DNA of 64,000 bases from Betaproteobacteria bacterium Ga0077527 (GTDB lineage: Bacteria > Pseudomonadota > Gammaproteobacteria > Burkholderiales > SG8-41): positions 1 through 64,000 of the forward strand of contig LNDW01000007.1 of the NCBI GenBank assembly GCA_001464815.1. The letters run 5' to 3'. Shown one piece after another: positions 17,494-26,689 of the stretch (positions within the stretch are counted from its first letter, which is position 1; the number at the start of each line of letters is the position of its first letter). The translations under genes were made by a program, and so were the position numbers. The notes below the pieces were generated by a model that did not search any database, had not been told where the DNA came from, and worked only from the letters and a program-made list of their open reading frames with translations.

Positions 17494-18492
17494 ATGAACG
17501 CAACGCGCAGGATTGCAGTGGGGCTGGCGGCTGTCGCGCTGGCGGGTACGGGTGTGGCCGCGCAGGCGCAGGCCTGGCAGCCTGAGCGCAATGTCGAGAT
17601 CGTCATCAACACCGCGCCCGGCAGCGGGCAGGATGTCACCGGCCGGCTGATCCAGAGCATCCTGCAGGAGCGCAAGATCGTCGCCGTGCCGATCAACGTC
17701 AACAACAAGCCGGGCGGCGGCGGCATCATTGCCTATACCCACCTGCAGAGCATGGCGGGCAACGGACATTCCATCTCCGTGGCCTCGAAGAGCCTGCTCA
17801 CCAACCACATCTCCGGCCGCGCGCCGCTGACCTACAGCCACCTCACGCCGCTGGCGATCCTGTTTGACGAATACATCACCGTCGCGGTCAAGGCAGACTC
17901 ACCGATCAAGACCGGCCGCGAACTGGTCGAGCGCCTCAAAAAAGACCCCGGTGCGCTGAGCTTCGGAGTGGCCACCAGCCTCGGCAACCCCAACCATCAG
18001 GGTGCCGCGATGCCGCTCAAGGATGCCGGCATCGACCTGCGCAAGGTGCGCACACCCGTGTTCCAGTCCGGCGGCCAGGCCATCACCGCGCTGCTCGGTG
18101 GCCATGTCGATGCGGTGCCCGGCTCGGTGGGCCTGATGCGCCGCCACCTCGAGGCCGGCACCATCCGCGTGCTCGCCGTCGCCTCACCGCAGCGTCTGGC
18201 TGGCCCCTTCGCCACCGTGCCCACCTGGCGCGAGCAGGGCATCAACGCCGTGGTCTCCAACTGGCGCGGCCTGGTCGGCCCGCCCAACCTGAGCGCCGCG
18301 CAGATCGCCTTCTGGGACAGCGCGATGAAGCAGCTCGTCGCCACTGACGCCTGGAAAAAGGAACTCGCTGACAACAACTGGGACAACGAATACCGCAATG
18401 CCGCCGAGACTCGGAAATACATGGATGCGGATTACGCGGAGCTGCGGGCGTTTTTGACGGAGCTGGAGCTGGTGAAGCCGGTGTCGAAATAA
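17494..18492 (+). CDS. Bug/TctC family substrate-binding protein (3 of 6)
   Basis: 332-residue periplasmic receptor with a signal peptide (to about residue 27, VAAQAQA). ERNVEIVINTAPGSGQDVTGRLI and INVNNKPGGGGIIAYTHL are the ligand-lobe motifs. ATG 17494 follows GGAGGAG with a five-base spacer. Paralogue of the receptor at 14281. Its last codons (FLTELELV) recur as a remnant at 18813-18851. Located 55 bases after the LeuD-like gene and likely co-transcribed with it. Confidence 0.93.
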   Translation: MNATRRIAVGLAAVALAGTGVAAQAQAWQPERNVEIVINTAPGSGQDVTGRLIQSILQERKIVAVPINVNNKPGGGGIIAYTHLQSMAGNGHSISVASKSLLTNHISGRAPLTYSHLTPLAILFDEYITVAVKADSPIKTGRELVERLKKDPGALSFGVATSLGNPNHQGAAMPLKDAGIDLRKVRTPVFQSGGQAITALLGGHVDAVPGSVGLMRRHLEAGTIRVLAVASPQRLAGPFATVPTWREQGINAVVSNWRGLVGPPNLSAAQIAFWDSAMKQLVATDAWKKELADNNWDNEYRNAAETRKYMDADYAELRAFLTELELVKPVSK

Positions 18493-18495
18493 ATA

Positions 18496-18514
18496 TCAAT
18501 AAAAACAATGACTT
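18496..18514 (+). repeat. A+T-rich dispersed motif, copy 4
   Basis: TCAATAAAAACAATGACTT, starting four bases after the stop of the Bug gene ending at 18492. Confidence 0.75.
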
Positions 18515-18542
18515 GTGAGCATTTCGTGGGGAAATCAAGAGT

Positions 18543-18770
18543 GTGAAAGATAGCGCCCGCTACGTGAAAATCGTTGCATGGTCTGAAGAGGACCAGTGCT
18601 ATGTCGGCAGTTCACCCGGACTGATCTATGGCGGCTGTCATGGCGAAGAAGAGAGTGCGGTGTTCGAGCAACTGTGTACCGCGGTTGAGGAAGCAATTGC
18701 GCTTTATCGCGCGGATGGTAAGTCACTGCCGCCTGCTACTTCGGGTCGGGATTACGCCAATAAAATGTAG
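18543..18770 (+). CDS. HicB-like antitoxin-fold protein, shortened
   Basis: 75 residues. MKDSARYVKIVAWSEEDQCY, then GSSPGLIYGGCHGEE and CTAVEEAIALYRADGKSLPP match the N-terminal RNase-H-like fold of HicB family antitoxins. Related proteins I know of continue for some 35 more residues into a ribbon-helix-helix DNA-binding part; here the frame stops at DYANKM. No HicA toxin gene is adjacent on either side. It may be a remnant, or an orphan HicB-domain protein. Start is GTG 18543; ribosome site weak. It lies between two copies of a Bug-gene end sequence. Confidence 0.7.
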   Translation: MKDSARYVKIVAWSEEDQCYVGSSPGLIYGGCHGEEESAVFEQLCTAVEEAIALYRADGKSLPPATSGRDYANKM

Positions 18771-18812
18771 GATGTGGCGTGAGAGAGTAAAAGGCAAGAT
18801 CTAACCCTTGCC

Positions 18813-18851
18813 GTGTTTTTGACGGAGCTGGAGTTAGTGGGTAAAAAGTAA
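18813..18851 (+). pseudogene. Remnant of a Bug/TctC gene 3' end
   Basis: The codons read VFLTELELVGKK and then TAA. This repeats the end of the Bug gene at 17494-18492 (AFLTELELV...); 18 bases are identical (18451-18468 and 18816-18833) and the reading frame is the same. No start or body remains, so this is the tail of a second receptor gene or a duplication scar. It sits directly before the foreign ATPase gene. Confidence 0.65.
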
Positions 18852-18879
18852 ATTAAGTAACTCATGCTAGAGGCTTGTC

Positions 18880-20325
18880 GTGGACTTCTCTGAAGAAAAC
18901 ATTGCTGCGTTATTTGGTCATGAGGCTGCCGAGGATGAGGATATATCTCGCCTGAAAGGCTATTTTTTTAAGGGAAATATCTACGGCCAAATTGCTAACG
19001 ATCTTCCGATTAGGATTCTCGTTGGGCATAAAGGAATTGGTAAGTCGGCGCTCTTTCATGTGGCTATGTTGGAGGAGACTCAAAGAGGAAAACTTTCTCT
19101 TCTTATTAAGCCGGATGATATTGCTGGTATTGGGGAAAATGAAACGGATTTTCTAAAACTTATTCGCGAGTGGAAGTCCGGCATATCGGAAATAATATCT
19201 AGAAAAGCATTGATTTCTTTTGGTCAATTGCATGAGGGATGGCGAGGAAAATTAAATGAGTATGGCGGCAAGTTTATTGACTATTTGCAATCAACTTTTA
19301 AAACTGATGCGTATGCAAATCTCGATGCCTCAAAAAAATTAATTGTTAATGACTTCCTGAAATTCGGGAAAATCTATGTATACCTTGATGACTTGGATCG
19401 TGGTTGGCAGGGCAATGCTAAAGATATTCGTAAACTCTCCGCTCTATTAAATGCGGTAAGGGATATAGCTTCAGAAAGTAAGGGGGTGTCGTTTCGTATT
19501 AGCTTGAGATCGGATGTTTATTACTTAGTAAGAACTTCTGATGAGTCTACGGACAAAATAGAGGGATCCGTCATCTGGTATTCCTGGACTAACCACGAAA
19601 TATTGGCTTTATTAATTAAGAGGGTTGAGCAATTTTTTGGGAGGTCACGTACCACAGAGGAATTGACCAGAATGACGCAAGCTTCGCTAGCGCGGTTTTT
19701 GGATCAAGTTATGGAGCCGAAGTTCGACGGATCTGGTAAGTGGGCTGACGTTTCTACATATGTAATGCTTATGTCGCTGGTTAGGAAGCGGCCTAGAGAT
19801 TTGGTGAAGTTGTGCACGTTGGCCGCGCGCAATGCGCGAATGACTGGTGCTGACTTGATATCTACAAAGAATTTTAATAATGTTTTTGAGGAGTATTCTC
19901 AGGGCAGATTGCAAGACACAATTAATGAATATAGATCAGAGTTGCCTGATATTGAGCGACTTCTTCTGGGGATGAAGCCGTCTCGTGAGGAGCGAAAAAA
20001 TAAAAGTGGTTATCTATATTCGACAGAGCTTTTATTGAAAAAGATCAATAGTGTTCAGCAAGGCGGTTCTTTAAAGTTTCATAGCGGAAAGGTTGCGGAC
20101 ACCAAAGATTTGGCTGCCTTTCTATATAAGATTAACTTTATTACCGCTCGTAAAGAGCGGGGTAAATTTATTGACCGTCGCTACTTCGAGGAAAGTCGAT
20201 ACCTTTCGCACAAGTTTGTTGATTTTGGTTTTGATTGGGAGGTGCATCCTGCGTATCGTTGGGCTTTGCAACCAGACAACATGAAGGAAATATTTGATTC
20301 ACTTAAGCCCAGCAGCATGGATTGA
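18880..20325 (+). CDS. P-loop ATPase, Sll1717-like
   Basis: 481 residues, cytosolic. Walker A is GHKGIGKSAL at residues 49-58 and a Walker B-like acidic run is YLDDLDRGW around 169-176. The opening (FGHEAAEDEDISRLKGYFFK) resembles the P-loop ATPase group named after cyanobacterial Sll1717, members of which I recall from defence-rich regions; that naming is from memory and moderate. The rest is helical, with no nuclease motif that I can name. The gene is far richer in A+T than its neighbours and uses A/T third positions, a sign of transfer. Start GTG 18880 has AGAGG upstream. Function unknown; antiphage defence is a guess. Confidence 0.75.
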   Translation: MDFSEENIAALFGHEAAEDEDISRLKGYFFKGNIYGQIANDLPIRILVGHKGIGKSALFHVAMLEETQRGKLSLLIKPDDIAGIGENETDFLKLIREWKSGISEIISRKALISFGQLHEGWRGKLNEYGGKFIDYLQSTFKTDAYANLDASKKLIVNDFLKFGKIYVYLDDLDRGWQGNAKDIRKLSALLNAVRDIASESKGVSFRISLRSDVYYLVRTSDESTDKIEGSVIWYSWTNHEILALLIKRVEQFFGRSRTTEELTRMTQASLARFLDQVMEPKFDGSGKWADVSTYVMLMSLVRKRPRDLVKLCTLAARNARMTGADLISTKNFNNVFEEYSQGRLQDTINEYRSELPDIERLLLGMKPSREERKNKSGYLYSTELLLKKINSVQQGGSLKFHSGKVADTKDLAAFLYKINFITARKERGKFIDRRYFEESRYLSHKFVDFGFDWEVHPAYRWALQPDNMKEIFDSLKPSSMD

Positions 20326-20589
20326 TGTGCTGAATGCAGTTAAATGGGTTCGAAGTAAGATTTCTTGTAATTTTCGCCTTCCTTTTTATACCTCTCGGAC
20401 ACCCCGCGCCGTATCCGGGGGGGGGCTGAGGGACTCGACTTTTCTCAAGATTTTTCCGGCATGAACGCTGAGACTGTTCATCGCCTGACATCCATTCAGC
20501 AACCGCCTTCCGTATAATCCGCCGCTTTTGTCCGATGCGCTGAATGGCGTATTCAAAAACGGACACCCCAAGCGAAGGGAAATACAGGA
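20326..20589. other. Intergenic junction between foreign ATPase and tex
   Basis: 264 bases in which composition returns from A+T-rich to normal. It contains a run of nine G (20417-20425) and no recognisable gene. It probably holds the tex promoter; TCCGTATAATCCGCCG around 20509-20524 contains a good -10 hexamer (TATAAT). Confidence 0.5.
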
Positions 20590-22989
20590 ATGGGCGACAC
20601 GGCAACACCTGCAACGCAGGCCAGGATTCTTCAGAACATTGCAACAGAGCTGGGTGTGCGGCCGAGTCAGGTCGCAGCGGCTGCGGCCTTGCTGGATGAA
20701 GGCGCCACGGTGCCCTTCATCGCGCGCTACCGCAAGGAGGCCACCGGCAATCTGGATGACACGCAGTTGCGCAACCTTGAGGAACGGCTCATTTATCTGC
20801 GTGAGCTGGAGGACCGCCGTGCCAGCATCCTCGCGTCGATTACCGAGCAGGGCAAGCTCACCGATGACTTGCAGAAGGCCATTGACGCCTGCGTGACCAA
20901 GCAGGCTCTGGAAGACATTTACCTGCCGTACAAACCCAAGCGGCGGACCAAGGCGCAGATTGCGATTGAGGCCGGGCTGGAGCAGCTGGCCAATGCGCTG
21001 CTGGCGAATCCCATGCTCGATCCGCAGGCCGAGGCCGCGGGGTATATCAAGGTGGTGCCCGCGACGGATGGTGTAGAGGCCATCAATGTGCCGGATGCCA
21101 AGGCCGCGCTGGACGGCGCACGGGACATTCTGGCCGAGCGTTTTGCTGAAACGGCGGAACTGCTGGCCCAGTTGCGCGCTGTTCTGCAGCGCGAGGGCAT
21201 CCTGACCTCCACCGTCATCCAGGGCAAGGAGATGGCGGAGGAAGAAAAATTCCGCGACTACTACGCGTACTCCGAAGCCCTGCACAGCGTGCCGTCGCAT
21301 CGCGCGCTGGCCCTGTTCCGCGGGCGGACGCTGGGTGTGCTGATGCTGGAGCTGGGCCTGGGCGCGGAACGCGATGCGCTGGTGCCGCACCCCTGTTCGG
21401 CGATGATCGCCAAATTCTTCGGCATTGAAAACCGCGGCCGTCCCGCCGATGCCTGGCTGGCTTCGGTGTGCCACTGGACCTGGCGGGTCAAGGCGCACTG
21501 GCACCTGAGCAGTGAACTGCTGCAGCAGTTGCGCGAAACCGCCGAGGCGGAAGCGATCAAGATTTTCGGGCGCAATCTGCACGACCTGCTGCTGGCGGCA
21601 CCCGCGGGTTCCAAGGCGGTGCTGGGGCTGGACCCCGGCCTGCGCACCGGCTGCAAGGTGGCGGTGGTGGATGCCACGGGCAAGCTGCTCGATACCGCCA
21701 CGATTTATCCGCATGTGCCGCGCAACGACTGGGAGGGGTCTCTGGCCACGCTGGCCAGCCTCGCCCTCCGTCACGGCGTCGAGCTGATTTCCATCGGCAA
21801 CGGCACGGCCAGCCGCGAGACCGACAAGCTGGCCGGCGAACTGATCAGGCGCATCACGACGCAGGCGCCGCAGCGCAAGCTGGCCAAGGTCGTGGTCAGT
21901 GAGGCGGGCGCTTCGGTGTATTCCGCCTCGGCGTTTGCCGCGGCGGAGTTTCCGGATCTGGATGTGAGCCTGCGCGGCGCGGTGTCGATTGCGCGGCGCG
22001 TGCAGGATCCGCTGGCCGAGCTGGTGAAGATCGAGCCCAAGGCGATCGGCGTCGGGCAATACCAGCATGATGTGAACCAGCGGGCATTGGCGCGGGCGCT
22101 GGATGCCACCGTCGAGGATTGCGTCAATGCCGTGGGTGTGGACGTCAATACGGCATCGGCGGCCCTGCTGGCGCGGGTGTCGGGGCTGAACAGCACGCTG
22201 GCGCGCAATATCGTCGATTACCGCGACGGCAACGGGCCGTTCCGCAACCGCGAGGGCATTCTCAAGGTGCCGCGCCTGGGGGCCAAGACCTTTGAGCAGG
22301 CGGCGGGTTTTCTGCGCATCAACGGCGGCGACAATCCGCTGGATCGCTCCGCCGTGCACCCCGAGGCCTATCCGGTGGTCGAGCGGATACTGGCAAAAAT
22401 CGGCAAGAACGTGGCGGAGGTGATGGGGCAGTCGGCTTTGCTGAAGACACTGTCGCCCGCCGAATTCGCCGACGAGCGCTTTGGTGTGCCCACCGTGCGC
22501 GACATCCTCAACGAGCTGGAAAAACCGGGGCGCGATCCGCGACCCGAATTCAGGATGGCGGTGTTTCAGGACGGCGTGGAAAAGATTGCCGATCTGCAGC
22601 CCGGCATGGTGCTGGAAGGCGTGGTGACCAATGTCGCCGCGTTTGGTGCCTTCGTCGATATCGGCGTGCATCAGGATGGCCTGGTGCACATTTCGGTGCT
22701 GGCCAACCGCTTTGTCAAAGACCCGCATGAGGTCGTCAAGCCGGGGCAGATCGTCAAAGTGAAAGTGATGGAAGTGGATATCAAGCGCCAGCGCATCGCC
22801 CTGAGCATGCGGCTGGATGAAGCGCCGGGCACGGCGCAATCGCGAGGTGGTGCAAGAGATGGCGCGCCGGGCCGCGACACGCGCAACAAGCCGGATGGCC
22901 GTCGCCCGCAGCCGCGTTCATCCGCGCGTGAAAGCGAGCCCGCCAGTGCGATGGCGCTGGCTTTCGCCAAGTTGAAGAACAAGGGATGA
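20590..22989 (+). CDS. tex: Tex family S1 RNA-binding transcription accessory protein
   Basis: 799 residues. Tex binds RNA and affects transcription and, in several pathogens, virulence gene expression. Order of parts: N-terminal helical Tex_N region ([22 protein letters not shown]), YqgF-like RNase H fold ([17 protein letters not shown], about residues 337-355), helix-hairpin-helix pair ([17 protein letters not shown], then [27 protein letters not shown]), and an S1 domain (about 665-745, [26 protein letters not shown]). The end is a basic, low-complexity tail. Length is normal for the family. Chromosomal housekeeping gene next to the foreign insertion. Confidence 0.96.
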   Translation: MGDTATPATQARILQNIATELGVRPSQVAAAAALLDEGATVPFIARYRKEATGNLDDTQLRNLEERLIYLRELEDRRASILASITEQGKLTDDLQKAIDACVTKQALEDIYLPYKPKRRTKAQIAIEAGLEQLANALLANPMLDPQAEAAGYIKVVPATDGVEAINVPDAKAALDGARDILAERFAETAELLAQLRAVLQREGILTSTVIQGKEMAEEEKFRDYYAYSEALHSVPSHRALALFRGRTLGVLMLELGLGAERDALVPHPCSAMIAKFFGIENRGRPADAWLASVCHWTWRVKAHWHLSSELLQQLRETAEAEAIKIFGRNLHDLLLAAPAGSKAVLGLDPGLRTGCKVAVVDATGKLLDTATIYPHVPRNDWEGSLATLASLALRHGVELISIGNGTASRETDKLAGELIRRITTQAPQRKLAKVVVSEAGASVYSASAFAAAEFPDLDVSLRGAVSIARRVQDPLAELVKIEPKAIGVGQYQHDVNQRALARALDATVEDCVNAVGVDVNTASAALLARVSGLNSTLARNIVDYRDGNGPFRNREGILKVPRLGAKTFEQAAGFLRINGGDNPLDRSAVHPEAYPVVERILAKIGKNVAEVMGQSALLKTLSPAEFADERFGVPTVRDILNELEKPGRDPRPEFRMAVFQDGVEKIADLQPGMVLEGVVTNVAAFGAFVDIGVHQDGLVHISVLANRFVKDPHEVVKPGQIVKVKVMEVDIKRQRIALSMRLDEAPGTAQSRGGARDGAPGRDTRNKPDGRRPQPRSSARESEPASAMALAFAKLKNKG

Positions 22990-23025
22990 CGGTGGGTGAT
23001 GTTGGATGTGGATCGAAATAAAAAG

Positions 23026-23045
23026 TCAATAAAAACAATAACTTA
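23026..23045 (+). repeat. A+T-rich dispersed motif, copy 5
   Basis: TCAATAAAAACAATAACTTA, an exact consensus copy, 37 bases after the tex stop. It is followed by AATAATCACCGGGGAG, which resembles the sequence after copy 8. Confidence 0.8.
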
Positions 23046-23181
23046 AGAATAATCACCGGGGAGCGGGAGCCATGCTGCGGCGTCGGGTGTCTTAGCACTG
23101 GCGCTGCTCCCGCCGGCGGCCTCATTCAGTGGTCGCTGTTCTTGACGCTGTCCTCGATCAAATTTTTTGCATCCCACGCCC

Positions 23182-23676
23182 ATGCCGCAACCTTCAGCAC
23201 TGCAACAAACCCTCGCCCTCGGCGCCTGGCTCCTCGCCAGCTTCGTCACCGCTGCCATCGGCGGCTTCGCCTCGATCAATGCTGCCGGCTTCTACGGTGA
23301 ACTGACGCAGCCCGCCTGGGCACCGCCGGCCTGGTTGTTCGGGCCGGTGTGGACGGTGCTCTACATCCTGATGGCCGTTGCGGCCTGGCTGGTGTGGCGC
23401 CGGCAGGGGTTTCAGGGCGCGGCGCTGAAACTGTTCATCGTGCAACTGCTGTTCAACGCGCTGTGGACCTGGCTGTTTTTCGTGTGGCGGCTGGGTGCGG
23501 TGGCCTTGATCGAGATCGTACTGCTGTGGCTGCTGATCGCGGCGACCATCGTGTTGTTCTGGCGCGCGCAGCGGGTGGCCGCGCTGTTGCTGCTGCCTTA
23601 CCTGGCCTGGGTGAGTTTTGCGACGGTGTTGAACTTCGCGCTGTGGCGGCTGAATCCTGCGCTACTGGGCGGGTAG
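23182..23676 (+). CDS. tspO: TspO/MBR family membrane protein
   Basis: About 164 residues with five transmembrane helices. Conserved TspO elements are visible: FYGELTQPAWAPPAWLFGPVWTVLYILMAVAAWLVW (tryptophan- and proline-rich ligand region, parts of helices I-II), LFNALWTWLFF and LPYLAWVSFATVLNFALWRLN. Bacterial TspO binds and breaks down porphyrins and acts in stress or photosynthesis control. Start ATG 23182 gives the normal length; TTG 23167 in frame is possible. Confidence 0.94.
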   Translation: MPQPSALQQTLALGAWLLASFVTAAIGGFASINAAGFYGELTQPAWAPPAWLFGPVWTVLYILMAVAAWLVWRRQGFQGAALKLFIVQLLFNALWTWLFFVWRLGAVALIEIVLLWLLIAATIVLFWRAQRVAALLLLPYLAWVSFATVLNFALWRLNPALLGG

Positions 23677-23765
23677 TGCCGGTTCGGATGGGCCGGTGCA
23701 ATACGCTGCGCTTATTGCACCCTAAGGCAAAAGTTACGAGCCCGAATGAGCATGGCGCAACGGCC

Positions 23766-24758
23766 TCAGTCGGCCTTGATGCCCACGGCCTTGATCAGCT
23801 TCGCGTATTTCTGGATTTCGGCGGCGAGGTAGCTGCGGAATTCTTCCGGTGATGCGGTGGGAAACGGCACGATGCCCAGCACGTGCAGCCGTTCCTTGAC
23901 GTCGGGCAGGTTGAGCGCCCGCGTCATCTCCACATTGAGTTTGTCGACGATGGCCTTGGGTGTGCCGGCGGGCGCGACGAAGGAATACCAGTTGTCGATG
24001 GCGAAGCCGGGCAGGCCGGCCTCGGCGATGGTGGGCAGGTCGGGGAAGAGGTCGGAGCGTTTCGCCGAGGTGTTGGCGATGGTGCGGATGCGGCCGGTCT
24101 TCATGTGCGCGGCGGCGGTGGAAACCGTCGCAAAAATCAGCTGCAGGTTGCCGGCGACGAGGTCGGTCATCGCCGGGGCGCCGCCCTTGTACGGCACATG
24201 CTGCATGCGTACGCCGGCCAGCATGTTGAAGAGTTCGCCGGCGAGGTGGTCGGCGCGGCCGGGGCCGGATGAGCCGAAGTTGAGCTTGTTCGGATTCGCC
24301 CTGGCGTGGGCGATCAGATCCTTCACCGATTGCACCGGCAGCGAAGGATGCACCACCAGCACATTGAGTGCGGTCGCCGCGCGCATGATCGGCGCGAAGT
24401 CTTTCAGCGGGTCGTAGGGCAGCTTGGTGTGCAGGCTGGGCGTGACCGCCACCGGGCCGACGCCGCCCTGGGCAATGGTGTAGCCGTCGGGCGCGGCGCG
24501 GGCGAGGATTTCAAGGCCGACGATGCCGCCGGCACCAGCGCGGTTGTCAACGATGATCTGCTGGCCCCAGCGCTCGCCCAGCTTGGCTGCAATGACGCGC
24601 GTGGTGATGTCGCCACCGCCGCCGGGCGCCACCGGCACGATCATGCGGATCGGCTTGTTGGGATAGTAGGTTGCAGCGGACTGCGCCCATGCGGGCAGCG
24701 CAATCAACAGCCCGCTGGCGGTGAGACCTGCGGCGGCGTGTACGATCAGGCTTTTCAT
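23766..24758 (-). CDS. Bug/TctC family substrate-binding protein (4 of 6)
   Basis: 330-residue periplasmic receptor. Signal peptide to about residue 25 (ALPAWAQ). YYPNKPIRMIVPVAPGGGGD and QIIVDNRAGAGGIVGLEILA are canonical, as is NFGSSGPGRADHLAGELF (ligand-binding second loop). ATG at 24758 preceded by CGGGAG. It has no permease gene beside it and stands alone on the minus strand between tspO and a TauE-like gene, so it probably uses a permease encoded elsewhere. Confidence 0.94.
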   Translation of the reverse strand: MKSLIVHAAAGLTASGLLIALPAWAQSAATYYPNKPIRMIVPVAPGGGGDITTRVIAAKLGERWGQQIIVDNRAGAGGIVGLEILARAAPDGYTIAQGGVGPVAVTPSLHTKLPYDPLKDFAPIMRAATALNVLVVHPSLPVQSVKDLIAHARANPNKLNFGSSGPGRADHLAGELFNMLAGVRMQHVPYKGGAPAMTDLVAGNLQLIFATVSTAAAHMKTGRIRTIANTSAKRSDLFPDLPTIAEAGLPGFAIDNWYSFVAPAGTPKAIVDKLNVEMTRALNLPDVKERLHVLGIVPFPTASPEEFRSYLAAEIQKYAKLIKAVGIKAD

Positions 24759-24921
24759 GTGCGCGCTCCCGGTGATGGACGTTTTGATTCTGGAGTGCGT
24801 GTTGCGCAGCGTCAATGCAGTGCCCACGTATTGGCGTGAAGTTGAAGCGCCGCGCAGCAGTGGTGCGCGATTTCCTGCCTCGGCCCCATCGTGGTGCCCT
24901 GATGAGGCTGGGTGATGCGCC

Positions 24922-25710
24922 GTGCCCGCGTTACCATCGCCGGATGGCTTTCATTTCTTTCGCACGGTTTGCAGTGTCTTCACGTTGATCGCTTTCGTCG
25001 AACTGCCCCTCGCCACGTTGCTGGCGGCCAATCTGGTGATGTTTTTTGCCTCCGCCGTGCAGGCTTCGGTGGGCGTGGGCATTGCGCTGGTATCGGTGCC
25101 GCTGCTCGCGCTGCTGCATCCGCAACTGGTGCCGGGGCCGATGCTTGCCGCCGGTTCGCTGGTGGCGCTGGTGACGGCGTGGCGCGAGCGCGGGGCCATC
25201 CGCTATGGCGGCTTCGGGCTGTCGCTCGCGGGCATGGCGCTGGGCACGGTGATCGGGGCGCTGGCGCTGGATGCACTGCACGGCCCTGATGTGGAGCGCG
25301 TGTTCGCGGTGCTGATCCTGATTGCGGTGGGCTTGAGTGTCGCCGGCCTGCACGTCAAGCCTTCGCCGCTGTCGCTGGGCGCGGGCGGCACCGCCTCGGG
25401 GATCATGGGCACCATGGTCGGCATTCACGGCCCGCCGATTTCGATCGTGTTCCAGCATGCACGGCCCGATTACGCCCGTGCCATGCTCGGGGCCTATTTC
25501 TTCATCGCCTATGTCGCGTCCTGCATCGCGCTGGCGGTGTTCGGCCTGTTCGGCGTGCTGGAACTGAAGCGTGCCGCGGCGCTGCTGCCGGGTGTGTGCG
25601 CCGGGCTGCTTGTTGCGCCGGCCGTGGCGGGGCGGGTCAGTCAGGCGCAGTTGCGCGCGGCGATCCTGCTGGTGTCGGCGGGCAGTGCGGTGCTGCTGCT
25701 GTTGCGCTGA
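24922..25710 (+). CDS. TauE/SafE family membrane exporter (1)
   Basis: About 262 residues with seven to eight transmembrane helices. The family repeat shows as ANLVMFFASAVQASVGVGIALVSVPLLALL and GTASGIMGTMVGIHGPPISIVF. TauE/SafE proteins are thought to export sulfoacetate or sulfite or similar small organic anions. Start uncertain: GTG 24922 gives an unusual 20-residue leader, while TTG 21 codons further in (LIAFVELPL) would start at the first helix. Stops back-to-back with the amidohydrolase gene, one base apart. Confidence 0.85.
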   Translation: MPALPSPDGFHFFRTVCSVFTLIAFVELPLATLLAANLVMFFASAVQASVGVGIALVSVPLLALLHPQLVPGPMLAAGSLVALVTAWRERGAIRYGGFGLSLAGMALGTVIGALALDALHGPDVERVFAVLILIAVGLSVAGLHVKPSPLSLGAGGTASGIMGTMVGIHGPPISIVFQHARPDYARAMLGAYFFIAYVASCIALAVFGLFGVLELKRAAALLPGVCAGLLVAPAVAGRVSQAQLRAAILLVSAGSAVLLLLR

Positions 25711-26583
25711 TCAGAAGCCGTAAAGCCGCTGCGGGTTGTCTACAAGAATTTTCCGGCGCAGCGCGGCATCCGGCGTCCAGGCGTTGAAGAGGTCGAGCAG
25801 GTGGCCGTCCTCGGGCATGTCCTTTTCCAGCCGCGGGTGTGGCCAGTCGGTGCCCCAGACCACCTGGTCGGGGTTGGCTTTCACCAGCGCTTCATGGATG
25901 GGCTTGGCGTCGGGGTAGTCGGAATACTGCTCGGACACGCGATAGGCGCCCGAAACCTTGACCCAGATTTTGCCTTCGGCGAGCAGGCGCACCATCTGCT
26001 GCACGCCGGGCTGGTTCGCGCCGAGCTTGCCGTCCACGTTGCCCATGTGGTCGAGCATGATCGGCAGCTTCCAGTCCTTGAAAAATGGCATCGCGCTGTC
26101 GAGCGCGTTGGCGTCCATCATGAACTGGGCGTGCAGGCCGAGGTCGGCCATGAGCGGCGCCAACCGTTCAAAGGACTGCATGCCCAGCGAGCTGAAGCCC
26201 ACGCCATGCGGCATGTGGTGAAAGCGCAGCGCGCGCACGCCGAGGTCGCGCATGCGCTGGAGTTCGGCTTTCGGTGTGTCGGGCTTGACGATGCAGGTCG
26301 CGCGCAGGCGCTTCGGCTCGCGCTTCAGTGCATCGAGTACCACTGCGTTGTCGGTGCCGTGGGCGTTGCCCTGCACGATCACGCCGCGCGCCATGCCGAG
26401 GGCATCGAGCATCTTCAGCAGGTCTTCCAGCGGTGCATCGTCCGGGGTGTACGAGCGCGACTCGGCAAACGGAAACTTCGCCCGCGGCCCGAACAGGTGG
26501 AAGTGGGTGTCGCAGCCGCCCGCGGGCGTGGGGATTTTCGGGGGGCGGGTGTTCGCGATTGGCGGCAGGCAGGGCAGTTCCAT
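25711..26583 (-). CDS. Amidohydrolase-2 family protein (pyrone-dicarboxylate hydrolase-like)
   Basis: 290-residue metal-dependent hydrolase of the TIM-barrel amidohydrolase_2 family. Motifs: GGCDTHFHLFGP (first metal ligands), LRFHHMPHGVGF, IMLDHMGNVDG, VWGTDWPHPR (final aspartate) and VDNPQRLYGF at the end. This set resembles 2-pyrone-4,6-dicarboxylate lactonase (LigI) and related lactone hydrolases used in aromatic acid breakdown. Cytosolic. Substrate not provable from sequence. Confidence 0.88.
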   Translation of the reverse strand: MELPCLPPIANTRPPKIPTPAGGCDTHFHLFGPRAKFPFAESRSYTPDDAPLEDLLKMLDALGMARGVIVQGNAHGTDNAVVLDALKREPKRLRATCIVKPDTPKAELQRMRDLGVRALRFHHMPHGVGFSSLGMQSFERLAPLMADLGLHAQFMMDANALDSAMPFFKDWKLPIMLDHMGNVDGKLGANQPGVQQMVRLLAEGKIWVKVSGAYRVSEQYSDYPDAKPIHEALVKANPDQVVWGTDWPHPRLEKDMPEDGHLLDLFNAWTPDAALRRKILVDNPQRLYGF

Positions 26584-26689
26584 GGACGGGGCTCCTCGGG
26601 TGAGCCGCGATGGTAGAGCATGGGGCGGTGCGGCTCAACGGCGGGGTCTCGTTATAATCCGGCGGTCATTCCAACCACTGCGAGCTGCC

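Noticed and set aside
20386..22839. Open frame of 817 codons on the minus strand opposite tex
   Set aside because: Pure antisense shadow of a certain gene in GC-rich DNA: low-complexity His/Arg/Gln-rich translation, no ribosome site, no family pattern.
26252..26689. 146-codon upstream extension of the NodB-like hydrolase
   Set aside because: It lies antisense to the amidohydrolase gene; family members start at the ATG at 26690.
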